64,000 nucleotides of DNA from Melanocharis versteri (GCA_013397845.1 VZTG01009266.1:361268-425267), one strand, 5' to 3'; numbered from the stretch's first letter, positions 26,401 to 40,694 are shown. Translations and numbers: made by a program. Notes: a model not told the origin generated them from the letters alone.

Positions 26401-26691
26401 TAAATCCAAATCAGATTTGAAATTCTGTTTCTAATATATTCAAGAAACATTCACCTTAGCAGAGGATTGTTTGTGTGAGAGCTGATGGAATATGTGCTAG
26501 ATGCCCGTTGAGCGTGCATGTGCAATACAGCATTTTGTCCTTTGCCAAGGAAAAACACGAGCAAAAGCATTTCATCAGGATAACAGCAATTTATACACAA
26601 AGTCTTTTCATCATTAAAGTTCTCAGAAACCTACAGTCTAGATCTATTTTTGCTCATGAAGAAGAAGGAAATGTGCTTGTGGTGCCTGGGG

Positions 26692-26780
26692 ATGTGGTTT
26701 AGAGGTGGCAGTGCTGGGTTGATGGCTGGACTCAGTGGTCTTAGAGGACTTTTCCAACCTTCATGATTCTCTGATTCTGC
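26692..26780 (+). mobile_element. CR1 LINE 3' fragment
   Basis: The sequence matches the end of avian CR1: gtggtttagaggtggcagtg, then ctgggttgatggctggactc, then cttttccaacctt, finishing with the diagnostic tandem 8-mers tgattctctgattctg. Only about the last 90 bp remain, a typical 5'-truncated copy lying in the same direction as SLIT3. Confidence 0.88.
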
Positions 26781-29700
26781 TGCTGCTGCCTGCATTTTGT
26801 GCCAGTTGGACTTGTTTTGATCTTTCCTCTCTGTTCAGCCTGCTTTGTGCAGTCCCCCTTGCATGCCCTGCCCTTCCTAGCACTGCACTGCTGCATCACA
26901 AACTGGGGAGGTGCTGGGCTGAGCTCCATTGAGCCTTCTGCTGTTGGTTTAGATGCAGTGGTGTCAGCAACTGACTCCTAAAGCTCCAACTGGCAATGCA
27001 TCAGCTTTTTTGGTGCTGTGCCCTGACAGAAAGGGAGATTATTACTGCTTCTCCAACCCACAGTGATACGTTGTGGTGTTACAACTGTGCAAAATGCATT
27101 TTTCCCCTGCTACAAAGCCTCTTCAGAGAGCACATCAGACCTGGAGATGGTAATGGCTGCGTGGAAGATTTGACCTTGTTGCCAACTTTTTACCTCCCAG
27201 AGAACAAGGATTGCTCTGAAGTTTCTTCCTAATTTGACAGTTTCTCTGTATCCCTAAAAGCTTGCAGTAGCTTGTTTGGACTCACTCATTCTTCATTTTG
27301 TTTTGGCCATTGTACCACAAGGTAGGCAGACAAGGAGAAAATGTGAAACGTAGGTGATCAGGTCCAAGAACAAACCTCTTGCTCTTACACAAACACAACA
27401 GAGGGCTGTGTGCATTTTGAGGCAATATAAACTACTTTTGGAAGTAGTCACAGATAAAATCTTAGAGAAACCTTAGAAAAACCTGTGGAGAAAACTCTAT
27501 GAAAGACAAAGCTGGCAGTGCTGTTGTGCAGATCTCTGTCAATTTTGCAGGAATTCTGATAATTTACAGTGGTGGTATGTGTGCCCTGCATTTCTATGGC
27601 CAGAAAACAAACCCAGGAGAGCCACTTGTCCTGCCAGTTATACATGTACACATTTAATTAGTGGAATTGGTTTTTCTTGTTTAGTTCAAATAGCTACCAC
27701 GTAACTACTGTATTAAATGCATGGTCACATGTATAGACTGTGTTAAGACAATAATAAGATCTTGAAACTGGAACAAGTCAAAGTTCAGGTTGCCTGATAA
27801 ACGTGAACTTGTTTTCTTGGACCATGTGCATTTGGATTTACATTTTAATTATATTATTGAATTATTTTTGTGGTAGTTTTTAGCCCAGATGATTCTTCAG
27901 GGTGACGCTATAACAATCTCTGTCTTGAGATGAAAGACTGGTGATGGAAAAGTCTTTACCTGCAGCTGTCAAGGTGGTTGGAAAGTGGGCTATAAATGAG
28001 ACAGGGTATTTTAGCAAAAAGAAAGGATCATTAGGATCATCTCATAGTGAAAGCAGCTTCCCACTCTCATAAAGAATGTATTTGACTCCTGCCCATGCCA
28101 CAAATTTCCTGCGAGATCCATTTATTTCTAGACGGTCACTACCTCTTAAAATTTAATTTCTGGATGCCTGGATTGGAGCTCTGAGATCTGGTCTGCCAAA
28201 ATGCACCCACTCAGAGCTCTGATTAACATCAATGAAAGCTGTTTAAAACACAGTGCTGTGAAACCCACAGTTTTCTTTTGGTGTCCTGACAGAAAGTCAG
28301 GTGATGACCCAATAAAAATATTTCCAACCCAGTATTTGAATTTGGCAACATTTTGCCCACAACTGAAATGGTGATCTTATCCTGAAACTCAACATTGTAT
28401 TTTAATATAAGGCAGTTCTGCCATCCCTGGTTACAAAATAATATTTAAAGGGGATGACAGCATACTTGAACTTAAGGAAACTCAGACAAATTGAAATTAA
28501 TTCCCCTCAGAAATCAACACCTTTCTAATGGAAGGAATGATTCCACAGTAATTGTGTTTTGCTTTCCAGGAGGGCTCCCTCTGCAAGTGTAAAGTCAGCT
28601 GCTGAAGTTTTCAGCTGATGTCCTTTTCAAGCTGTATCTGCCTTTGAAAATAACGACACTTAGAGACGCTGCTGAATCTCTTTCCAGTATTGACTTTTCT
28701 GTGCTGTTTACGAGGTTGTGAAAGCAGGGACATGTGCAGCTTTCTATTCCAGCTGACTCTGCTGTGCAGAGTTTAGGGCTAAGCCAAGCAGGTATGGAGG
28801 CATCAATCAAGAGAGGAAATTTATAGGAATGTTGCATTTTTATAAAATTTTAATTGTTGTAGTGAACTTTGGATTGCAAGCTGATTCAAATAATTTTTTT
28901 AACTTTTTGTCACCTGCAGTTAGAATTCATGAAAATATCCATCATGGGTCTTTTTCAAGATGGGAAAAAATGGGTCCAAAATGGGTCTTCTCCATTTTTT
29001 TCCACGTTTTTGTATATATTTGTATATATTTGTGTTTTGACAACTACGATGTTTTTATTTTTCCATCCAAAAGGCCAATCTTTTACGATTTTCTGTCACT
29101 TACCAGCATAAGCCTTCACATTTAGCCATCTGTATCTCAGCATAAAGATACTTGAGGCTTCTTGTGTTACATGTACTTTGGCAATATGACTCACTATAAA
29201 TAAACCAATAACTGCTACATCTTGATAACCTCAATTAGCATAGCAAACCCATTTTATCTATGGCTAAATGCATGCATATATCAAAACTTTAAATGTAGGA
29301 ATCAGAACCATTTGAGTAAAATTGACATAATTGCTACAGTTTCAAAAAAAAGTAATGACACTTAATTAAGACTGAATCTAATGAATTGACTAGAATTTGT
29401 ATAGAGCAATGTCCTCACGCTCTGTGAGTAGCTTTGTGTCTTTGTGTCTAGCTTAAGCAAGGGTTTGAAGGTTGGAATTCATGTTTTTCTAAATTTTTCT
29501 TATGTTTCCATGAACTGCATTGTCTAATCTTGAAAAAACTGGCTTTATATTCCCAGTCTTCACACCATAAGAGGTTACCTCATTTCAAAAACATAATTCA
29601 TTGCTGATGACAGTCTTTTCTCAGTATGTAAAAGTACTCAAGAAGTGGTTGTGTAACAGAAACTTCTAGGCAAAGATAATTTTTAGAAATACTACTTGAT

Positions 29701-29990
29701 CCTAAAGCTTAATTTAAAAATCTTTGAATGAATTGGTAAGGGCGATCCTGAAGGAGACCAGAGTGTTCATGAGGGAAAGAGATTGAGTGGAGACTGAGGA
29801 GGAATAAGAACACAGTAACCTTTTGCACGTTTTCTCTGCAGTCGATTCGTAGAATATCATATTCACATGCAAATAAATTATTACTTTTTGTAGCGAGAGG
29901 ATCTGCAAAACTCAGAGCCTGACGTATTTTGTTGTTCAATTCTCAGCCAGTCATTTTTTGAAAGCATTTACTGTGCTCCTCGTGTCCCAG

Positions 29991-30132
29991 GTTCCCCGTC
30001 GGAGCCCCCGTCGTGCAGCGCCAGTTCCGTCACCTGCCCCTCTGCCTGCACCTGCAGCAACAACGTGGTGGACTGTCGGGGAAGGGGCCTGACAGAGATC
30101 CCAGCCAACCTCCCAGAGGACATTTGGGAAAT
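29991..30132 (+). CDS. SLIT3: SLIT3 exon: linker and N-terminal cysteine cap (LRRNT) of LRR domain 2 (142 bp)
   Basis: After two bases finishing a split Gly codon (G|GT), the exon encodes [40 protein letters not shown] and PEDIWE, ending in AT of the next Ile codon. The C-P-x-x-C-x-C-x(5)-V-D-C pattern with LTEIPANLP is the LRRNT cap, and SEPPSC is SLIT3-like. Length equals 2 + 46 codons + 2, phase 1 in and phase 2 out; the donor is GTAAGT. Mammalian SLIT3 reads GIVEI where this has DIWEI, so a Trp replaces an aliphatic residue at the cap-to-repeat boundary. The cap shields the hydrophobic core of domain 2, the ROBO-binding domain. Confidence 0.97.
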
Positions 30133-30947
30133 GTAAGTGCCAGTCTAACGTACGAATCTTTTCCATGTCTCTCCGTTTTTATTCCGTTTCACGGCCCCCT
30201 GTGCGGAAGAAAGGTGCGTGTTTTGAAAACTGTTCTAAGTAGTTATCAGGTGTATTGTAGTTGTCCTCTTTGATTTGTTCTTTTGATCAAAGGGCTCAAA
30301 CCATTTTTAAATGTAAATTAAGATAGTTTGGTGCTGCCCTACCTGAAAGCAAGGTAAAGTTCTTGGCGCCTTAAGTTCAGATTGTGTTTACATTTCACAA
30401 AGCTGGAATTGCAGTTCTGCAGTCCATAAATGAAAATACACAGTCTTTTTTATTTCTAGTCAGTGATTTCCCCATGAGATGGAGGGACATCATTTTAGCT
30501 TGGCAGGATGCATTTATAATGAATTAGAACATCAGAGTACATTGTCCCTGCTGATTTTACTTTCTGTTTCTTGTCTTCCACATTGTTATTTCCAATTCTT
30601 TACCAGTTTTGTGACTCGTGCTGTGAAATCAGGTGCTGGTTTTACAGACTTGTTTGCCTTTGCTACCTTTAGGAATTGGAACCATCTATTCCTGTGTCCA
30701 TGACTTCATACTACTGTGGTTCTGAAATACTGTTACATTAAACCATTTTGCTTATGGTTAGTCCACAGGGAATGCAGATCAATTCTTTTCCTATTTAGGT
30801 TCTTGTCATACAGAGTTTTCTGACATCCAGCCAGCTTTTGCAGTCTACACAGTATAAATTCAAATATTTATATGGTCACTGGACTCGACCTGCTTCTTGT
30901 TGCTGTAGAAATACTGGTACACAGCAAAATTTACTATTATAAAGCAT

Positions 30948-31430
30948 AAATTCATAAGATCGTGGAACATTTTGGGTTGGAAGCAATCCTAAGGACCATC
31001 TACCACGGGCAGGGACATCTTCCACTATCCCAGGGTGCTCCAAATCCCATCCAGCCTGTCCTTGCACACTTCCAGGGATCCAGGGGCAGCCACAGCTTCT
31101 CTGGGCAACCTGTGCCGGGGCCTCACCACCTTCACAGGCAGGAATTTCTTCCCAATATCCCATCTAAACTTACCCTCTGTCAGTTTTAAGCCGTTCCCCC
31201 TTGTCCTGTCACTCCAGGCTCTTGTCCAAAGTCCCTCTCCGGCTTTCCTGGAGTCCCTTTAGGGGCTTTAAGGTTTTCCCAGAGCCTTCTCTTCTGCAGG
31301 CTGAGCACCCCCAGCCTTTCTCCATAGCAGAGCTGCTCCACTCCTCTCACTGTCGTTGTGGCATCCTCTGGACTTGCTCCAGCAGGTCCATGTCCTTCTC
31401 ATGCTGTGGGCACAAGAACCCCAAGGAACA
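30948..31430 (-). mobile_element. CR1 LINE 3' fragment (about 480 bp, antisense to SLIT3)
   Basis: The + strand reads gggttggaagcaatcc near 30973, then 'caggggcagccacagcttct', 'tcctgtcactccaggctctt' and 'ctctggacttgctccagcag', which are successive landmarks of the avian CR1 3' region in reverse. The element therefore lies on the - strand with its 3' end at about 30950. It is frameshifted and retains only the terminal part of ORF2 and the UTR, so it has no coding capacity. Confidence 0.92.
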
Positions 31431-34400
31431 TTGAATTTAACTAGTTCTTGTATTTCCCCCTCACTCAGTATTTCCTTTTCAGCCAAGCTGTTCTGGTAAG
31501 AACCCTTGACTGACAAACTGTTCTACAAAAATGAAACACATAGCTGTTGCTCTAACACGGTTATTAAAGGTGACCTACATTTCACTCTGTCCCAGTATTA
31601 ATTAAAGATCTTTTATTCAGCCTTCCTACCTTTCTTCATTAGCATGGGTAGGCAGAACCTTCTCTGACAAAGCTGCCAACGAGTCCTAAAACTGTTTTTG
31701 TTGATAAAAAGGCATCACAAACCAGGTAACTCACTCGTCATGGGACGTAAAAAAAGCATCATATGATGCTAATTTTGCCTCTGCCACATATGACTTAGAA
31801 GTCTGTTGTGTTGCTCTATTACTCCTCGAGGTGAAGGACTTCATTGCAAGAATGTTTGCTATTAAATAAGCAATTTAGGAAAGCTAGAAATCTGTATCCC
31901 AGACTTGCTTTTTCATAATTTCATAAAATAGGTAGCAAGAATGTAGAGAATGCAATTCATTTTTTATAAAGCTTCTTGTTCAGTTGGGAGCTGACAGCAG
32001 CAGCCAAATTGACTGAGGAAAAATGAGTTACAAGAAATTGAAGCTGAGGAATACAGACTGTGTGCTGAGTGTTACAAAAGATTCTCTGCTTGCAAAGTGG
32101 TTCTGTTTTGCTTTTCAGAGGAGAAATGAACAGTTTGTGTCATAGAGAAGCACATGAGAATAAGCACAGGAAAGTTTTGCATGACTACTTGGGTGAAAAC
32201 AAAAGTAATTAAGCACCTGGAGGCATTTACTGAAAAGAAATACCAAAATGAATACGGTGTGGTGGTTTGCTGGTACATGGACAAAATAGTCATTCCACCA
32301 CAGTGGGTCAGCATCTACAATAAAAGGAGAGGTTGCAGTTATTTAGAAGGGGTAGGAGAAAATGCACCCAAGGTAAATAGGGAACATCCTGTGAGTGCAG
32401 AGTGGGCTTGGCGTTGGAGAGATGAGGGAAGGAAGGATGACCAACAGACAAAGAGGAGACAAAGCCTCCAAAGAATCTCTTTTTCTGCTCAGACTTGATC
32501 ACAGCCTTGCAGCTGGCTCCTGTCAAACAGAATGACAGCTCAGCCCACAGACCCAGCAAAGCCAGGGGACAGCAGAGACCTTTTACCAGCTGTGGGAGCC
32601 TGGGAGGGTTGTGACAAACACGTGTAGCAGCTTTCTCTCAGCACGTGCTTTGGGCTGCTCTTGGCTCAGGACATGGGCTGGATAGATCCTTTCTCAGTCA
32701 TTAGTGACTCCCTGGCATAAATCAGCCAAAGGACAGCTTTCCTGCACGTGCAGGTGTGGCACTGGGGCTAGGGGCACTGCCAGCCCTGGCTGTCGTGTTT
32801 CAAACACTATTTGCTTCAACACACCGCCTGCCACGTTTGTTTGATGCCTCCCAGCCATGGACAGGTATCAGTAACTCCCTATTAATCTTTTCCCCCCTCA
32901 CAACACTGTTCCTCTGCCCCTTCTTTAGAATGAAGTTTTCATGCTGTTTGTCTGCCTCAGACTGATGTACTCATTTCTTATTTACCACTGCAAGCAAGGC
33001 TGTGCTTTAGGATATGAATTCCGGGCAGCTCTTGCCTGAGAATTTCGTACACCTTAAAACAGTGCAGGGACTACGACTTCTGCCTTTGTGTTTCATAATA
33101 GTTGGTGCAAGACTGTCCTGAGGGAAAGCAGGGCACAGCCCCCTCCTGCTGCCAGAGGGTGCTCGTGCCTGGAGGCAGATGCTGGAGCAGCAACCACTGG
33201 CACTGGGTGCTGCTTCCCTGAAGGATCTTCAGATTGCTTAAAAGAAGGAATTAATTATTTGCTAAAGCTGGAGCCTGGGTTGTGGTTGGGACAGATGCTT
33301 GAGAGAACGTAAACAAGCTGGGCCCAGTACGGAAACTGATGGGAAAAGAGGGCTGAACTCAAATGGGGAAACAACCAAACATATGGGGAGAAGAATTGGG
33401 AACAAAGGGAATCGAGACAGGGTGAGCAAAGCGCTGTGAGTGTGAGAAAGGGAGGAATATTTGGTGGTGAGGCCTGAGACGGGTGGCGGTGAGCCTGGGA
33501 CACCAGGGATGTGGCAGGAGGGCTGGGACACTGGGGCTGGGCGCTGGGGGCAGGACAGATGGACACAGGGCTGGGTGGAGCCAAGGGGTCTCTTCCCACC
33601 AGAAAGCACGTATCTCTTGGAGAGCCTTCCTGCCTCCTCACCATGTGCTTGGGAAACCCAACAACAATTTGTGCGTCTGTCCCTGTGCATTAGGGACTAA
33701 CTAGGCACAGATTAACTATTAAACTACACAGGGATCTCCTCTTTTCACTGCTATTCCAGTTAGAGAGCACCACAGAGGTCTGGGACTCATAGTTCTGTTA
33801 CACTTGAGTTGTGATGGAATTAGTAATTTCAGCTTTTGGGTTTGAGTCCACTAAATTAAACATACTATTTTTTTAAGTAAAAAAAGAATAAATTAGAGAA
33901 TGCTAGAAAATGCCAAAGTTAATGTTTGTAGCTGCAGCCCTCATTTGAAGTTTTGTATATATTTGTGGTCATATTCACTTTAACAACAGCCCTGTCTCAT
34001 GCTGCTGTTGAAAGCTTGGATTCATTCCTTGTTGTCTAGGGATGCATCAGGGATGTGTAGGGTGGGAGCCTGTGCATATAGGGTCTGTTCACTTGTTGCA
34101 GGATCAGGAAGATTGTAACATGGGGACTGGGGAAGACAGTCTGGTGAATGCTGCTCAGAGAATTGGGCTGTGTCTCTTCTTGCCAGTGGTTTTATTCATT
34201 GATTCTGAGCAAGTGACTTGCACAAACTTCTCTTGGGTGGTCACTGGTGATGTAATCTCAGGGTCTGGCTGACTCAGCTGAGACGTTCAGAAGTTTTGAG
34301 GACTCACAGCTGCAGCAGAAGGCAGCAGGCACTGCGCTTTGAACACTTTGTGCTGTGCAGCGCTAATCACTCTGAAAAGCCAAGTCCCAGTCATCTGCAG

Positions 34401-37391
34401 ACTTATAAATCAAACTCCAGGATGTAAAGTATATCCTTAAATCTTGAAACAGATCTGAGATCTGTGCACGTCAAGTTTGCTTCACCACAGTTACTTAACC
34501 AGTACCATGCTCTGTGTCTGGTGAGATTAAGAGAAATAGAATTGGATGAGCCAAGAGTAAAGCTGGGAAGGATGCACCTGAATCAGAAACTAGGGCCATT
34601 TGTTTAAATGCTGATGCAATTGCTCCAGACAGTGAAGAGGCTGCCAGTCCCTCAAGGAAAAGTGCAGCTTAGGCACCCATGTCTGGTGAGATAATAACCA
34701 CTGCTTCACCTGACAGCTGAGCGGAGCAAACTGGGATGGCAGCCCTTCCACCAGCGTCTAGGCTTGGCTTAAGGTCAGTTTTAGCCACTTGTTCTACATG
34801 GGTTTAATTTAGCATTTTCACTTTTGATAGCTGAATTGGTGACTGATGTTTTTGTAGGTATGAGTAGAGCATGGTTTTGGTGCAGAATTCCTACTCTTAT
34901 GAAAAATTCTAGAATTCGAGCACGGGAAAAATGTAATGTTGGTTTTCTCATGGTTCTGGCAAAATGAACACACTCCTAATTTTCTGCAAGATGATCACTT
35001 TGTCATGTAATGTTCTACTTGTTCTACCTTTAATGAATGCTTTCCTGACAGATTTAATGTCGTGAGGGTACCACTGTGGTGGGCAGTGCTGCAGACCTGG
35101 ATGCAGACAAGTTTGCTGTGTTTGTTGTTTCAAGGATTGTCCCAGGAAGAAATTGCCTTCTCTGTTCTTCAATACCTGCAGGAATGTGTATTTCAGGCAA
35201 GCTAGGACTTCAGCTGGGAATCTTTAGGAAGCTTTTGTGGTTTGAACAAGGTGATGAACAATTTCTGGGCATTTAAGTTACTGGTATATTCAAAATGAGT
35301 TTTCCTCCAATTAAAAAAAAAAGTCAGAAAAGCTCTTATAGAAAGATTGAGCACCGGTAACTATTCATTATAATAAGAATAATTTTTGTTATATAAATTA
35401 TAAATTAACTACACAACAACATTTTCATGTTTATTAACCATTGGCTTTGAAGTTCTCAGTTTCATAAAGGCATGAGGTTTTTCTCTTATCAAGAACATCG
35501 GTGTGTAGAAACTGTAAACTTCATGGACAAAGAAATGACAGTTTTTCATTTGACATTGTTCTTCCTCCTGAAAGAAAATTGTAATCATTTTCCCAGGCTT
35601 CCAGTAAATCCTGCAGCTGAAGCCAGCACAGTATTTTTGAACGCTGCAGTAAATGCTCCATAATTGCCTCTGGTGGCAAGTTCTCTGCCTGGGGAATCAG
35701 GTTGGCTCCTGTAGTTGAATCACATAATATGATTTTCATTCACTGCTGTAAATTGGCTCTGGACAGTTTCTCATGTCTAACCTGACTACTATTTTCTGGA
35801 TCTCACCAGGCCAACTGTGTCACTCACTCTTGCATTCCACAGAAGTTTATTTTGTCAGGCCGAAAATACGTAGAAAATTTGCTGTTGAGTTCAAGACACA
35901 ACAATAATAAAGAAATAATAAATAAAATATTTTAGATTGATAGTCAGTGGAGAAAAAATAAATATATGGAAAATGATAAGAATAAAGGTGTCTGCTGTGA
36001 GACAAGTGAAGGAAAACAGAAAGCTGCATTTCACAGTTTTAGAAACAAGCAGTAACAGCAGGGAGTTTTTGCTGCAAGATCAAGGCAGATTTATTTCTTA
36101 CATCTTTACTTTTATTTCTGAAGTTGTGTAACTAATGTCATCTGCAGGCACAAGAAGATGGGTTTGTTTTGATAAATCTGGATTTCATACGCATGGTAAT
36201 TTTCATTTTGGCCGTATGAATTTTTACCGTCTTCACTACTTTTTATAATTGGGAGATTTCTTTTAGGAAAAAAAGTTACGTACAGGTTAATTTACTCAGG
36301 CAAGCTGTGTAGGAGTAAACTTACAAGGTTTGTAGGTTTGAGATTGTTTTGGTTTTTCGGTTTGAGTTTAGGTTTTTTAAGGGTTTGTGTGTGTGCGTGT
36401 TGTCTCTTTTTCCCAGAGACATCACTTCAGTCCAGTATAAACATAAATTAATAATCATTAATATAAATGAATGGTATAACCAAAAAGGCATATATCTTTC
36501 ATGTAATACAAATTTCACTGCAAAGCTCCTGTGTTGCCAACCAAAATAAAGAGATTGCAATGTATAATGAGTATATACATTCTTAAAGCTGATTATGAAG
36601 GGGAAAAGCAATCACAGAAAATAAAATAGAGAGCTTAAAATCACAACTTTGACCTAAAATATACTAATCAGATTTTTTACTGGACAAAATACTAATTGTC
36701 TTTTGGATAACACGTGTTCTGTTTATTTTGCTTAAAAAGCCTATGAAAATAAGAAAGGATTCGAGGAATGTCTATTGTCAAATGACAGAATCTGTTGAGA
36801 AAATATTACAGGTGGCAGAGCTTCAACTACCAGAAAGCTACTTAACTTTCCTGCTAATTTCTGGTGTTCTGCCTTTGCCTTGTCAGTATTTGGAAATGTG
36901 CAGTAAAACCAGATGTTACAGAATGTACAGAGCTTTTAACAATAAGAGATTAGAGATTAAAAAATAACTTTTTATGTATTCTCTCAGTTTACTTCCATTT
37001 TCACTAAGTCTAAAAAAGTAGTTTCATGTTACAACTTCACAAATATAATGCAAATCAACTTGGAATCCTCAGATCCCTGAGCTGTTTATAGCATTGTGAG
37101 GAAATGTGGGAAGTGATCTGGGCTGGAAGTTTCTTGAAATAATTGGAAGCCAATAGAGGGTGGTCAGGACTGATCTCCTCAAGCAATAATTAAATAACAA
37201 TGTGATGTGTTTAGGGGTTAGTCTTTCTGGGACCTCACAGAGCTTCTCAGTGAAGCAAATATGCTGGGTCTGGCTTGTTAAAAACTATTCCTACAGGTTT
37301 GTATTTATGATTCAGCCACTGGTGAATGATTGCTTTCACATAGGTTTTACAGAATCTGTCTCTCTAATAAGATTTCAAGTTCGGGAAAGCA

Positions 37392-37470
37392 AAAAAAACC
37401 AAAAATAAAACAAAACAAAAACCCAACCCCAAAACAACCCCCCTAAAAAAATTAAAAACAAAAAAAAATT
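37392..37470. repeat. A/C-rich low-complexity tract
   Basis: About 80 bases of nearly pure A and C with runs such as aaacccaaccccaaaacaac and a tail of A runs. Simple, low-complexity intronic DNA. Confidence 0.9.
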
Positions 37471-40400
37471 GCAGTGAAAAGTGTTTAGCAGAGGTCTAGG
37501 GTTGGGTGAGGCTCAGAGAGCAGATGCTGTGTGTGGAAGTGAATGCCAGAACTTCACCCTCTGTGCAGAACCCTGTGGGATGGTCTCTCTGGAGCCTTCT
37601 GAACTCGGTAAATCACTGGGTCTGAGCTGGAATCATGGGTGTCACAAAAATCCAGGAGTGGGATCCACGTCTCTGCTGCTCACTACACCAAAACATCCCA
37701 GAAACACCAACACTCATGAACTCGTGTGCTGCTAGAACAGGGTGTGGAATTACCAGCAGGGACCTGCAAATTGCCAAATCTCTCCAGCCTAAGGACTCTG
37801 TTTCCTGCATTTGTGGTCACAGCCACAGGCCTGCACAGAGATAAAATCCTTCCTGCAAACCCTGATCCCAAGTCCACACGACCCAGTAAAGTCTGCTGAG
37901 ATGGGAAATTACCTGGCTGGTCTAGAATAAGAGCAGGGAGGCATTATTTTGTATTCTACCCCCAAACCAGCTTCTGATTAACCTTGAACATCCTCACAGG
38001 TGATGGCTCAGGGGAACTCACCTGGAGACTCTGCTTTTACACCTGGGCACAGCCCAGCAGCAGTTCTGCAGTCGTGGGATTGCAGTGGAGGGAGCTCAGG
38101 GCTCAGGGGGGAACTGCTCCCTCATCCAGGGATAAAGAAGGGAAAATACATGAATGAGACTGGCAGGGACATTACAATGAAAGGTGATGAGAAAGGCCAA
38201 AAATTCCCACCACAGATGTGGAGTATCACAGTGGTAGATGGAGAAACTTTGAGGTTTGGCAGAACAGCGCTTCATTCTGCTGTTTCTGTGGTTAGAGAGA
38301 CATTGGTGTTTTGTCAAAAGATGTTTTGTGACTGATACCTCAGCGGATTTCTCTGGTGTTTCCTGTTTGTCTGTACCATATTTAATGCAAAATGAACATG
38401 CTACAACAGAGGTGATGGATTTCTAATGTGGCTGCCATCACGGATTCAGTGGTTACCAACTGATACCTCAGCTGCTCAGCTGCACAGCTGAAACTGAATT
38501 CACTGCAGTGTGTCAGAACATCCAGTGTCACTAGCACTGCTTTTAGATGAACACCATGGTATCAGGGAACATATCAAAACATCTGTTTTCATTCTGAAAG
38601 ATGCCTTTTGGTGAGCAGAATTACCTGTGTAACTTCCTGGGTAGATTTGTGTTGAGAAATCCCTTCGTTGTTGATAGGATTTTGTCTCTTGAAGATCTGC
38701 CCTCAGGTGAGTTGTTAGGAAGCAGTCCTGTCTAGAACTACAGCAGGAGCTCGACAGCTAGACCCTGAAAATAAACACCAAAGGGAATATGAAGGGAAAC
38801 TCCAGTTGTCACCTTGTATTAATACAGGTGGATGGTTTACTGGCTCTCAGCTCTCCATTTCCTAAGGCAGACTCCGTAAGAGGGATTTAGAGTGCACATT
38901 ATTAGTTTTATTTGGAAGTCACTCAGGTGCTGCGATGAAAGGCAGCAGTATAAAAGTCTTGGAGGACCGTGTGTGTTTAGGGGTTTTATAGTGGTGGTAG
39001 AGTCTGGCTGGGGTGGAGGTTGAAGGCTTTAAATGTTAAAACAAGCAGTAAGCACAGACATCTGAAATCCTCCGTGTCCTGCCATCCCAAAGCACTTTGT
39101 TTCCTACCTGGGGACTGAGGGGTGAGAGACACAAAAAGCTGTTCCCTGGTGTTCATAGGTTGCTGTTCATAGGTGCATGAGCACTTTCTGAAGCAGCAGG
39201 ACTGCAGGGTTTGGGCTTTGCACTGTGGCTGTTCTGTGTTTTGCTGCTGGATGAGCACAGGCCCTGATGTGTGACTGCAGGGCAGATTCCTCCCTTCTCT
39301 CCCAGCCAGGGCACCTCCCTTTCAGGGCTGTCTTTGGGTAAATACCTCAGTGCAGCTACCCAAACCTGTTGTGCATGCTAGGAATAAAGCTTGTATTTCA
39401 GATGAAGGGGCAAGAAAGGCGTCAGGGCAGGGATCAGATCCAGCTCATGTCTGTGGTGAGAAGACCATGCATGATGGTGATTTATTTAGTATGATTTATT
39501 CACCTTAAATACTGAAAATACACCTGTGGACTTTTCTTCATCAGAGTCCAAAATGCACAATAAGATATGAGAGCCCAGAATATGAGATAAATGTAAAGTA
39601 ATGGTCCAAGTAGGCTTTTATAATCCAATTGTTCTCAGTCCCTGGATTGATTGTTGCATGCCCTAGGAATTTCTTCCTTCCTCGTTCAAACAGTTCTCCC
39701 CAGCCCTGGGTTTTGTCCCCATGCTGGATGTGAATGCTCCCTCTTTCCCACACAGTCCTTACCCAGTTCCCTGCTTACAGGAGGAGGAAAATGGGGGTTT
39801 TGTCCTTGCCACCACCCTCCACACGGGCTGCGCGTGTCCTGCCAGGCACGAGCGTACCCCAGGTCTGTGCTGCTCTGCTGTGCTCACCTTCTCCCTTTCT
39901 CAGGGGTGGCTTTGGCTCGTGGCTGGTTGGTTCCTGAGCAATGCCAGCCCAGCAGAGCCCCGACCCAGGGGAGATCTGGCTCATCCCCTCGCTCTCTGTG
40001 TCCCAGTCCGTGCCTGCCCCACGCACAGCGACGTTTGTGACACGGCTCCCCCAGGAGCTCGTGGCACTGCTAATAGAGCGTGGCTGTCTCGTTTGTAGGC
40101 TCCATTCATCTGACAGCTGAGAATTATCAGCACTGATGCTTCACTCCCTCTCTTTTTCTCCAAGGTAGTGATTTGTCTATGTTATGGGTAGGTAAGCTTG
40201 ACAAAACATTGCACATTAGCAGCTGAGACAGTGTTTGAAATGGGAAAATTGCTAGCAAACTGCTCCATTAGAGACCCAAATAACAAATTCTTTCTTTCCC
40301 TCCATGAAAGGGAGATAGTTAAGGCCCGAATTAATACGTCTGTCTCCCCAGCTCTGCAGGGGGAATCACTCTTCAAGACGAATGGCTTCATCACTCCTGA

Positions 40401-40676
40401 GTGTGAGCTGGCTCTGCTGAGTCCCTGTTAGGCAGAGTTTTTTATCCTTTGTGTTTTGCCATCCTGGGCGTGAGCAATACAGACGCCACAGGAGGAGGTG
40501 ATGAAAAGATTTGCACCTCAGTGAACTTTGAGATGGATTAACATGGGAATTTGAGTGCTTATTCTTTACCCTGGGATAGTTTTTCATCTTTAACTGCATG
40601 GTTTCCCACTGTTTGTTTTGTTCTGGTTTTTTTCTCTGATATGTTTACTTTTTGCTCTCATTGCTGCAAAGTAATT

Positions 40677-40694
40677 AAAAAAAAAAAAAAAAAA
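40677..40694. repeat. Poly-A run (18) followed by G-rich purine stretch
   Basis: Eighteen A followed by gggggaagaaggggga. No transposon body or processed cDNA was recognised upstream, so it is listed as a simple repeat. Confidence 0.9.

Larger units (their letters stand above)
15010..29990 (+). other. SLIT3: SLIT3 intron, 15.0 kb, phase 1
   Basis: The intron runs from GTAATT at 15010 to CCCAG at 29986-29990. It carries the 22-24-bp VNTR with a 480-bp gap (about 18.1-19.25 kb), the 18-bp minisatellite (20.9-21.06 kb), a (CCT)8 run at 23441-23464 and a CR1 tail at about 26.7 kb. The stretches 15.0-18.1, 21.3-26.6 and 26.8-29.99 kb look like plain AT-rich intron with a few GC-rich patches (17.6-18.0 and 22.7-23.0 kb); nothing in them could be assigned. 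Confidence 0.93.

Noticed and set aside
33255..33704. Overlapping long open frames at 33.3-33.7 kb on both strands
   Set aside because: The segment is purine- and G-rich with few stops in any frame; the predicted peptides are low-complexity and match nothing I recognise.
39651..40098. 125-129 codon open frames at 39.65-40.1 kb
   Set aside because: Several frames are open at once in a C-rich patch, which is the mark of composition rather than coding; no domain is visible.
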